NCBI GenBank assembly: GCA_946406355.1
Contig: CAMJKI010000006.1
Coordinates: 1 to 55,674 of the forward strand
Direction of reading: 5' to 3'
DNA length: 55,674 bases
Origin: an uncultured Bacteroidales bacterium
GTDB taxonomy: Bacteria; Bacteroidota; Bacteroidia; Bacteroidales; UBA932
Made by a program: the position numbers and the translations under genes. The notes under the pieces were generated by a model, which did no database searches, had not been told where the DNA came from, and saw only the letters and a program-made list of their open reading frames with translations. Shown piece after piece: positions 1-9,200 of this stretch. Position 1 is the stretch's first letter. Every line of letters starts with the position of its first letter.

Positions 1-6
1 GGATTG

Positions 7-37
7 CAAAGATAGAAACTTTTTTCGAACTAGCAAA
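7..37 (-). promoter_or_regulatory. Leftward promoter for a gene beyond the left edge
   Basis: On the minus strand a TTTG element (37-34) is followed after 19 bp by TATCTTTG (14-7), a full match to the Bacteroides -33/-7 promoter. It reads out of the window, so an unseen gene should start just left of position 1. The AT-rich stretch up to 76 has no other recognisable element. Confidence 0.65.
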
Positions 38-76
38 ACTTTTCGACGAAAATTTCTAATAATTTTTAAAAATTTT

Positions 77-1966
77 TCATAACGATTTTATAACCGCTTG
101 ATTTACAGCATTTAGCCGTTTTTCGTCCATTTTAATCACTTTGCGGTCGTAGGTCATGAGGCCGTTTACCTCTATTTCCACGTCCGTGGTCTGGGTATAT
201 ACGGCTGCCGATACTCCTTCCGCAATGGTAGGGATAAGTTCCCTGGCAAAGCTTTCGTACTGGTCAAAGACTTCCTCTCCGCTGTGGAACTGCACATAGC
301 CCCAGTTGCGGTCCGGCTGCCACAGGTGACCCTCCACTGCCCAGCCGATGCCGCCGTATTCTCCCAGCACGTCTATCTGCGTGCCGCCGGAGGTGAACTT
401 CATGTGCGGATCGGGATAATTATGGCTGTCGAAGATGTCCCCCACCGGGTAGGAATTGCCACCGGACGCGGAGTTCACCAGCCGGGTAGGATCGGCCTGT
501 TTGGTGAAGGCCACGGCTTCGGCGGTTTTGAACTGCGCCCAACCCTCGTTGAACGGCACCCATACCACAATGGACGGATGGTTGGAAAGCTGGCCGATAA
601 TCTCGCCCCATTCTTTATAATAGGTAGCCTGCGCTTCCGGGGCCAGCTGCGAATCGTCTTCCGGCGAAGCCCACTTGTACTGTTCCCATCGGCCATGGCG
701 GCTGTCGGTAATGGACGGCATGTCCTGCCATACCACTATGCCCAGGCGGTCGCACCAGGTGTACCAGCGCTCCGGTTCCACCTTGATGTGCTTGCGGATC
801 ATGTTAAAGCCGAAGTCCCGCGTTTTGGCAATGTCGAAGCGAAGGGCCTCGTCACTGGGGGCGGTGTACAGCCCGTCGGGCCACCAGCCCTGGTCCAGGG
901 GGCCGAACTGGAAATGCGGCGCCCCGTTAAGGCCGATACGGCGGAAGCCCGCCTGGTCCCGCACCTCCGAAACCGTGCGCAGGGCGGCATAGCCCTTTAC
1001 CTTGTCCAGCACCTTTCCGTTGCGCTCCAGGCCGATCTCCACCGCATACAGGTAAGGTGAATCGGGCGACCAAAGCTGCGGCCGGGCCACTTCCAGGCGC
1101 ACCACCTGTCCGGGGGTGGCATCGGCTTGGGCCACTACTGCACCTTCGGGATCCCCCACACCATAGCCCACGGCGCCTTCCCGGACGGTTATTACCGCAC
1201 GGTCTCCCGGCTGTGCGCCATCGGCAAAAACGGTAAAGTTCCAGCCGGAGAGGTCCGGTGTGGCGGCAAAGCGTTCCACCGAGGCGGTGGCCACCGGCTC
1301 CAGCCATACGCTTTGCCAGATGCCCGTTACCGGCGTGTACCAGATGCCGGAAGGCCTGGAAACCTGCTTCCCACGCGGCTGCAGGTCGTTATCCGTACCG
1401 TCCAGTACCCGCACCACCAAGGTCTGGGGGCCCTTGTGCTGCAGGTAAGGGGTTACATCGAAGGAGAAGGCGGTGTAGCCGCCGGTGTGGGCACCCACGT
1501 ACCGCCCGTTGAGCCAGACATCGGCCTGCCAGTCCACGGCGCCAAAATGCAGGAGCACTTTATCTTTCCAGCCGCGGGGCAGCTTGAAGGTGGTGCGATA
1601 CCACAGTTCCTCATCGGCCGATACGCGGCGCCCCACACCGGAAAGGGCCGATTCTATGCAGAACGGCACCAGAATCTCTCCGTCCGGCTTTTCCGGGAAG
1701 TCCACGCCTTTTACCAGGGCTTCCGGATCCGTAACTTCCAGATTCCCCTTCGGAAGCACGGCATAATCCCACAGGCCGTTGAGCGACAGCCACTTCTCCC
1801 GCACCATCATCGGCCGGGGATATTCCGGCAGCACGTTATCGGGAGTAACATTTTCGGCCCATTCGGTAAGAATATGGTCCTGCAAGGGCGCCCAAGTGTA
1901 AGTTTCCTGCTTCTGGGCGCAGGAAAGCAGCGCCAAAATAAAGGAAAAGACAATAATACGTTTCAT
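77..1966 (-). CDS. Exported glycoside hydrolase family 2 lipoprotein (beta-galactosidase/glucuronidase type)
   Basis: A 629-residue GH2 enzyme predicted to release beta-linked sugars from glycans at the cell surface or in the periplasm. The N-terminus is a lipoprotein signal (LALLSC, lipid Cys16). Residues about 50-225 form the jelly-roll sugar-binding domain (NGLWDYAV; DVWLNGRYVG), about 228-335 the Ig-like domain, and 340-629 the TIM barrel. The acid/base is likely E474 in PFNEGW, and the nucleophile E536 in GEYGG. The family contains beta-galactosidases, glucuronidases and mannosidases; the substrate cannot be read from sequence. There are no SusC/SusD neighbours, so this is not a visible polysaccharide utilisation locus. 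A possible promoter on the minus strand (TTTG at 2002-1999, 20 bp, TACCTTTA at 1978-1971) sits almost on the start codon, which would make the mRNA nearly leaderless. Confidence 0.9.
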   Translation of the reverse strand: MKRIIVFSFILALLSCAQKQETYTWAPLQDHILTEWAENVTPDNVLPEYPRPMMVREKWLSLNGLWDYAVLPKGNLEVTDPEALVKGVDFPEKPDGEILVPFCIESALSGVGRRVSADEELWYRTTFKLPRGWKDKVLLHFGAVDWQADVWLNGRYVGAHTGGYTAFSFDVTPYLQHKGPQTLVVRVLDGTDNDLQPRGKQVSRPSGIWYTPVTGIWQSVWLEPVATASVERFAATPDLSGWNFTVFADGAQPGDRAVITVREGAVGYGVGDPEGAVVAQADATPGQVVRLEVARPQLWSPDSPYLYAVEIGLERNGKVLDKVKGYAALRTVSEVRDQAGFRRIGLNGAPHFQFGPLDQGWWPDGLYTAPSDEALRFDIAKTRDFGFNMIRKHIKVEPERWYTWCDRLGIVVWQDMPSITDSRHGRWEQYKWASPEDDSQLAPEAQATYYKEWGEIIGQLSNHPSIVVWVPFNEGWAQFKTAEAVAFTKQADPTRLVNSASGGNSYPVGDIFDSHNYPDPHMKFTSGGTQIDVLGEYGGIGWAVEGHLWQPDRNWGYVQFHSGEEVFDQYESFARELIPTIAEGVSAAVYTQTTDVEIEVNGLMTYDRKVIKMDEKRLNAVNQAVIKSL

Positions 1967-2029
1967 GTCCTAAAGGTAGGTATTATTTTGCGAAAAACCA
2001 AAGCATTAATAATCAATCCATTAACGAAA

Positions 2030-2057
2030 TCTCCCTGTGACCGAAATCACAGGGAGA
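2030..2057 (-). terminator. Hairpin after groEL
   Basis: A perfect 11-bp stem (TCTCCCTGTGA / TCACAGGGAGA) with a 6-nt loop lies 28 bp past the groEL stop codon. Only a weak T-rich tail follows on the minus strand (GATTTCGTT), so it could end groESL transcription or protect the 3' end. It also separates groEL from the downstream hydrolase gene. Confidence 0.6.
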
Positions 2058-2084
2058 AAACAATAACTTATTGATTATCAATGA

Positions 2085-3710
<1,626 letters not shown>

Positions 3711-3715
3711 TCATA

Positions 3716-3745
3716 CGTCATGCCCGGCTGTGACCGGGCATCTCC
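3716..3745. repeat. REP-like palindrome between groES and groEL (copy 1)
   Basis: The stem ATGCCCGG / CCGGGCAT with loop CTGTGA (3720-3741) is flanked by CGTC and CTCC. It belongs to the same family as the palindromes at 4046 and 51903, with consensus CGTCATTCCCGG...CCGGGAATCTC. In the groESL mRNA it lies in the intercistronic gap. Confidence 0.6.
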
Positions 3746-3749
3746 TTCC

Positions 3750-4016
3750 TTACAGGATTGCTAAAATATCGGACTGCTTTACAATGAGGTACTTCTTGTT
3801 TTCCACGGTTACCTCCGTGCCGGAATACTTGCCGTAGAGAACGGTTTCTCCCACTTTTACTTCCATGGGTTCGTCCTTGGAGCCGGGGCCCACAGCAACT
3901 ATTACTCCCTGCTGGGGTTTCTCCTGGGCGTTATCCGGGATATAAAGGCCCCCGGCGGTCATGGTCTCGGCCTCTTTGGGCTCGATTACCACTCTGGTTC
4001 CTAAAGGTTTAAGCAT
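3750..4016 (-). CDS. groS: Co-chaperonin GroES (10 kDa)
   Basis: An 88-residue co-chaperonin that caps the GroEL ring. It has the expected start ([17 protein letters not shown]), a mobile loop region around residues 16-32 ([17 protein letters not shown]), and the GVIVAVGPG and [11 protein letters not shown] strands. Length is normal. It is first in the groES-groEL operon and is flanked on both sides by inverted copies of one REP-like palindrome. Upstream on the minus strand there is a dyad and a -24/-12-like sequence (4103-4144) that may carry heat-shock control. Confidence 0.97.
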   Translation of the reverse strand: MLKPLGTRVVIEPKEAETMTAGGLYIPDNAQEKPQQGVIVAVGPGSKDEPMEVKVGETVLYGKYSGTEVTVENKKYLIVKQSDILAIL

Positions 4017-4045
4017 AATATCAATAGTTTTACATTGTTTCCTTT

Positions 4046-4096
4046 GAGATTCCGGGGCAAGCCCGGAATGAGGGGCCGAGCCAGGAATGACGGCTA
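4046..4096. repeat. REP-like palindrome upstream of groES (copy 2)
   Basis: GAGATTCCGGGGCAAGCCCGGAAT has an 8-bp stem (ATTCCGGG / CCCGGAAT) and a GCAAG loop. It continues into a second partial half-unit ending GGAATGACGG. It is the inverse orientation of the copy at 3716, so the two copies bracket groES. Confidence 0.6.
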
Positions 4097-4102
4097 GGGA
4101 AT

Positions 4103-4144
4103 ATCAAGTGCTGTGCCAGCCCCAAGAGACTGACAATTTGGCAG
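4103..4144 (-). promoter_or_regulatory. Candidate groESL control region
   Basis: On the minus strand, CTGGCACAGCACTTGAT (4119-4103) resembles a -24/-12 sigma-54 promoter (TGGCAC-N5-TTGC) except that the last base of the -12 element is A. Just upstream lies a near-perfect dyad, CTGCCAAATTGTCAG (4144-4130). No CIRCE element and no clean TAnnTTTG box is seen. The assignment is tentative. Confidence 0.35.
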
Positions 4145-4169
4145 AGTGTAAACAGACTAAAAGAGAAAG

Positions 4170-4201
4170 TTTGGAATAAGAACAAATATTATTTATATTT
4201 G
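4170..4201 (+). promoter_or_regulatory. Promoter of the DUF3737-malY operon
   Basis: TTTG (4170-4173), 20 bp, then TATATTTG (4194-4201): a full Bacteroides-type promoter. Transcription would start near 4208, about 15 nt before the ATG at 4223. Confidence 0.8.
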
Positions 4202-4222
4202 TGTTTTTGGTAAAACGATTAA

Positions 4223-5071
4223 ATGGAAGTGATCAAAGACCAATATTTCCAGGGTGAACGCCCCCTGTATGCCCGCCGGAACGGACTCCGTCTGGAGAAC
4301 GTTAAAATCGGCCCCGGAGAGTCGTCCATCAAGGAAGGCGCCAACATAGAGGCCGTTCGCTGCGAATTTGACGGAAAGTACCCCTTCTGGGAGTGCAAGG
4401 GCTTCACCGTGCGGGACTGCGTGTTCCGGGAAGGCGCCCGGGCCGCCCTGTGGTACAGCAGCGGCTGCAAAATGTACAACACCCTGGTGGAAGCTCCCAA
4501 AATGTTCCGCCGGATAAGCGACGTGTATCTGGAAAACGTGCAGCTGCCCAACGCGCTGGAAACCTTCTGGGACTGCAGCGGCATAACGCTCCGGAACGTA
4601 GAAGCCCAAAAGGCCGATTACATCTTCATGCACACAGAGAACATAGACATAGACGGCTTCCGCCTGCAGGGCAACTACTCCTTCCAGTATGCCCGCAACG
4701 TAGTAATCCGGAATGCCGATCTGGACACCAAGGACGCCTTCTGGGAAAGCGAAAACGTAACGGTTTACGATTCCCGCATCCAGGGGGAATTCCTGGCCTG
4801 GTATGCCAAAAACCTGCGTCTGGTAAACTGCCACATTGGCGGCACCCAGCCGCTCTGCTACTGCGAAAACCTGGTTCTGGAGAACTGCACCTTTGAACCG
4901 GATGCTAATTTGGCCTTCGAGTACAGCAGCGTGCAGGCCACCCTCCGGGGCGGCATTCACTCCGTCAAGAACCCCCGCAGCGGCAGTATCCGCGCCGGCA
5001 GCATCGGCGAAATAATCCTGGACGCCAACATCAAGGCGCCCGGCAACTGCGAAATTACTACAGAGATATGA
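4223..5071 (+). CDS. DUF3737 family right-handed beta-helix protein
   Basis: A 282-residue cytoplasmic protein with no signal peptide, recognised as DUF3737. The chain is a run of short rungs of about 20 residues in the form of x-N-V/L-x-h-x-[DN]-[AC] (for example LENVKIG, FTVRDCVF, NVVIRNADL, LRLVNCHIG, LVLENCTF). This predicts a pectate-lyase-like beta-helix, but no catalytic residues can be named and the function is unknown. The start at 4223 is fixed by the promoter just upstream and the conserved MEVIKDQYFQGERPLY N-terminus. Its stop overlaps the ATG of the PLP lyase (ATGA), so the two are translationally coupled. This suggests a joint role, perhaps in sulfur amino acid metabolism, although nothing in the protein itself shows that. 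Confidence 0.85.
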   Translation: MEVIKDQYFQGERPLYARRNGLRLENVKIGPGESSIKEGANIEAVRCEFDGKYPFWECKGFTVRDCVFREGARAALWYSSGCKMYNTLVEAPKMFRRISDVYLENVQLPNALETFWDCSGITLRNVEAQKADYIFMHTENIDIDGFRLQGNYSFQYARNVVIRNADLDTKDAFWESENVTVYDSRIQGEFLAWYAKNLRLVNCHIGGTQPLCYCENLVLENCTFEPDANLAFEYSSVQATLRGGIHSVKNPRSGSIRAGSIGEIILDANIKAPGNCEITTEI

Positions 5072-6243
5072 GCAAGTATAATTTTGACGAAATCATCGAC
5101 CGCAACAACACGCAAAGCGTGAAGTGGGACACCTATCCGGGCATGCTGCCCATGTGGGTGGCCGATATGGACTTCCGCGTAGCTCCGGAAATCCAGGAAG
5201 CCCTGCAGAAGCGCCTGGACCACGGTATTTTCGGCTATGAGCTTGTCCCCGACGCCTATTACGACGCCGTTCACCGCTGGTTCTCCCGCCGGCACGGCTG
5301 GAAAGATATCAGCAAAAAGAATATAATCCCCACCACCGGCGTAATTGCCGCCTATTCGGCCGCCATCAAGGCCATGACCCATCCCGGCGACCGCGTGCTG
5401 GTGCAAACACCCTGCTACAACGCCTTCTTCCCGGCCATTCCCAACAACAAATGCCGCCTGCTGGAGAATCCGCTGCATTACGAGAACGGGCAATACACCA
5501 TAGACTGGGAAGACTTCGAGCGCAAGGTCCGCAAGGCCCGCGTTTTCCTGCTGAGCAACCCCCACAACCCCGTGGGACGCGTCTGGACCAGAAAGGAAAT
5601 TACCCGGATGGGAGAAATCTGCCTCAAAAACGACGTGTTTGTAGTGGCCGATGAAATCCACTGCGAGCTCACCTTCCCCGGCCACGACTACACCCCCTGG
5701 GCCACCCTGCCGGAAGACATAGTTGCCAATTCGGTTTCCTGCATTTCGCCCACCAAGGCCTTCAACATTGCAGGCATCCAGATTGCCAACCTGTATGCCA
5801 GGAATCCTAACATCCTGGAACTGATGAACCGCGCCATCAACGAGAACGAGTGCTGCGACGTAAACGTTTTCGGCGTCACCGCCCTCATAGCCGCCTACAA
5901 CCACGGCGGAGCCTGGATGCACGACTTGCGGGAATACCTCCTGCACAACGCCCGGGCCGCCTTCAGCTATATCGAAGACCTGGACCTGCCCATAACCACC
6001 ATCCCCCTGGAAGGCACCTACCTCATGTGGCTGGACTGCCGCAGGCTCCTGCACAAGGGCGAACCCTTTGAGGGCTTCAGCCAGCGCTTTGCCGAACACT
6101 TAAGGAAGTACAAACTGGTCCTGAGCCCCGGCAGCATTTACGGCGCCGCCGGAGAAGGCTTCATGCGGCTGAACATCGGCTGCCCGCGCACCACCCTGCT
6201 GGAGGGCATCACCCGTTTCAAGGAAGCTGTAGAAAACTATTAA
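5068..6243 (+). CDS. MalY/PatB-type PLP-dependent C-S lyase / aminotransferase
   Basis: A 391-residue fold-type I pyridoxal phosphate enzyme of the MalY/PatB group. Members of this group cleave cystathionine or cysteine C-S bonds (cystathionine beta-lyase) and some act as aminotransferases. The PLP lysine is K230 (SPTKAFNIAG). The SNPHNPVG motif lies at about 163-170, and the cofactor-ring aspartate is D195 in ADEIHCEL. The N-terminus (VKWDTYPGMLPMWVADMDF) is the family hallmark. Full length, cytoplasmic. It is the second gene of an operon with the DUF3737 gene (4-bp overlap). Whether it makes homocysteine in vivo or has another substrate is open. Confidence 0.92.
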   Translation: MSKYNFDEIIDRNNTQSVKWDTYPGMLPMWVADMDFRVAPEIQEALQKRLDHGIFGYELVPDAYYDAVHRWFSRRHGWKDISKKNIIPTTGVIAAYSAAIKAMTHPGDRVLVQTPCYNAFFPAIPNNKCRLLENPLHYENGQYTIDWEDFERKVRKARVFLLSNPHNPVGRVWTRKEITRMGEICLKNDVFVVADEIHCELTFPGHDYTPWATLPEDIVANSVSCISPTKAFNIAGIQIANLYARNPNILELMNRAINENECCDVNVFGVTALIAAYNHGGAWMHDLREYLLHNARAAFSYIEDLDLPITTIPLEGTYLMWLDCRRLLHKGEPFEGFSQRFAEHLRKYKLVLSPGSIYGAAGEGFMRLNIGCPRTTLLEGITRFKEAVENY

Positions 6244-6262
6244 AACCTAAATAAAAGTGTAT

Positions 6263-9200
6263 ATGAAACAACACATTCTGCGCCTGACCGTACTGGCGGC
6301 GGCCGTTCTTGCCGCCTTCTCCTGCGGCAACAAAAAGAGCACGGCGGAAAGCCCGGACACGGCTTTCGCCGAGTACATCAAGGCCTACACCGGCGGTATC
6401 ATCGCCGATGACGCCGTTATCCGGGTAGATTTCACCGGAGACATCCGGGAAGAAGCCCGCAAGACCAGCGGCCTGTTCTCCATCAGCCCCTCCCTTCCGG
6501 GCACCGTAAGGTGGAATTCTCCCTCTTCGGTAAGCTTTATTCCGGAGGAAGGCGCCCTCAAGATTGGGCAGACCTACGCCGTTAACATCGGCCTGGACAA
6601 GTTGATGGAAATCCCGGAAGAGTCCCTGAAGGAGTTCAAATTCGGCTTCACCGTGAAAGGACGCGGCGCTTCTCCCAAGAGCCTGGAAGTGGCCGAGCCC
6701 GACAACGGCCGTGCCTTCCGCGTGGTGACGGTGCGGGAAATGCATGGCGATACCCCCAGCATAGACGTAGTATTCTCCAAGGCCCCCGCCAACGCCACCC
6801 TCAAGGGTATGGTGGAACTTAGCGGTGCCGGCCGCAGCTACGTACAGGTGCAGGATTCCCTGCTGCAAGTGTTCTTTGAGAACCGCCGCGGCGACTTAAC
6901 CCTCACCCTGGACAAATCCCTCAAGAGCGCCGAAGGAGAAACCCTGGGCGACGATTTTGTGCGCACTTTTACCCGCACCGAGGAAGTGCCGGCCGTGAGC
7001 ATTCCCCTGCAGGGCAACATCCTCCCCGACAAGACCAAGCTCATCCTCCCCTTCAGCGCCGTGAACCTAAGCGCAGTGGAAGTGCGGGTGGTGAAGATTT
7101 ATGAAAAGAACGTCCTCATGTTCCTGCAGGACAACGACCTGGGCGAGGAAGGCAGCCTGCGCCGCAGCGGCCGTCTGGTATGGCGCGGCGACGTTCCCCT
7201 GGACGCCTCCAAGGACCTGCACATGTGGCACGAGCACAGCATCGACCTCAGCAACATGATCAAGAAGGAACCGGGCGCCATTTACCGCATCCGCCTGAGC
7301 TTCCGCCAGGACCAGAGCCTGTACGGCGGAAAGGATCCCATGCGCACCCTGAGCGGCCCTGCCGGAGAGCCCTCCAAGGCCGATAACGATGTTTGGGACA
7401 CCCAGAGCAGCTATTACTGGGAGAACGACTACGACTGGGAAAGCTACAACTGGGACGAAGCCAACGATCCCGACAAGCCTTCCTTCTACATGGATTCGGA
7501 CCGCTTCCCTTCCGTACAGCTGCTGGCTTCCGATATCGGCCTGATGGCCGAATATGCCGACGGTGAAAAGCTCTGGCTGGCCGCCACGGACCTCCTTACC
7601 GCCAAGCCGCTTTCCGGTGTTAACCTGGAAGTATATGACTATCAGCTTCAGGAGATTGCCAAGGTGAAGACCGACGGCAAGGGCCTGGCCGAAGCCACCC
7701 TGCCGCACAAGCCGTTTGCCGTAGTGGCCAAGCATGGCGGTTCGGTGGGTTACCTGAAGATTGCCAGCGGCACCGAGCGTTCCCTGAGCCGCTTCGATGT
7801 GGGCGGCGAGGTGCTCCAGCAGGGCATTAAGTCCTTCATCTACGGCGAACGCGGCGTATGGCGCCCGGGCGACACCCTCCACGTAACCATGCTGCTTTCC
7901 GACAAGGGCCACAACCTGCCGGAAGGCCACCCGGCCACTCTGGAACTCTACACCCCGGAAGGCCAGTTCCACACCCGGATGGTGCGCAGCGGCAAGGACG
8001 GCTTCTACAGCTACGACATCCCCACCAAGGCCGATGATCCCACCGGCTACTGGAATGCCTATTTCAAGGTGGGCGGCAACACCTTCTACAAGACTTTGCA
8101 CGTAGAGACGGTAAAGCCTAACCGCCTGAAAATCAACACCCGCTACAACAGCATCCTGAGCGCCGGCGAGCGTATTACCGTGAACACCGCAGCCGACTGG
8201 CTGGCCGGCGGCGTTGCGGCCGACTGCCCCGTGCGGGCCGAAATGACCCTTCGCAAAGTATCCGGCGCCCCGTTTGCCGGCTTCGAGAAATATACGTTCA
8301 ACGACCCTTCGTCCAACTTCTCCAGCGCCCAGTTCTACCTGTACAACACCAAGCTTTCCAGCAGCGGTGAAGCCCACGTGCAGGTGGACCTGCCCGCCGC
8401 TGAAGGGGCTCCGGGCATGCTGAGCGCCTTTATTGTGACTTCCGTAATGGAACCCGGCGGTGACGAAAGCTTCACCACCGAAACCCTGCCCTACTCCCCC
8501 TACAGCTCTTACGTGGGCATCAAGCTTCCGGAGAGCGACAACTACTACCTGGAGACCGACAAGGACCAGACCGTAAACCTGGCCGTAGTGGATGCCTCCG
8601 GCAAGCGCGTACGCGGCCACAAGATTGAATACGCCGTTTACAAGGTGGGCTGGAGCTGGTGGTGGGACAACCCCGGCGGAGACCTGGATGCCTATGTGAA
8701 CGGCAGTTCCGTGCAGAAGCTCACCGGCGGCATGGTTACCAGCAGCGGCGACAAGGACGCTTCCTTCGTGATCCGCGAAGAGTATCCCAACTGGGGCCGT
8801 TACCTGGTACTGGCCCGCGATCTGTCCAGCGGCCATGTTTCCGGTGAATTCTTCACCTTCGACTGGCCCGACTTCCGCGGCCGTGCCGGCCGTCAGGACC
8901 CGCAGTCCCTTACCATGCTCACCTTCTCTACCGACAAGCCTTCCTACAAGGCCGGAGAGAAAGCCACGGTTTATATCCCTGCAGCCCCGGGCGGACAGGC
9001 CCTGGTTTCCCTGGAGAACGCCAGCGGCGTTATCCGCCGCGAATGGGTTTCCACCGGCGACAAGGATACCCCTTACAAGTTTGACGTGCAGCCGGAAATG
9101 GCTCCCAACTTCTACGTACACGTAACCCTGCTGCAGCCTTATGGCTCCACGGTGAACGACCTGCCGCTGCGCCTGTACGGCGTGCAGAAGGTGAAAGTGG

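Noticed and set aside
284..1060. Long open frame opposite the GH2 gene
   Set aside because: Antisense shadow in GC-rich coding DNA; no recognisable domain, and the GH2 frame has intact catalytic motifs.
7067..9121. Long open frame opposite the alpha-2-macroglobulin gene
   Set aside because: 684 codons without stop, but the translation is low-complexity Gly/Val/His-rich, typical of the reverse strand of a GC-rich gene.
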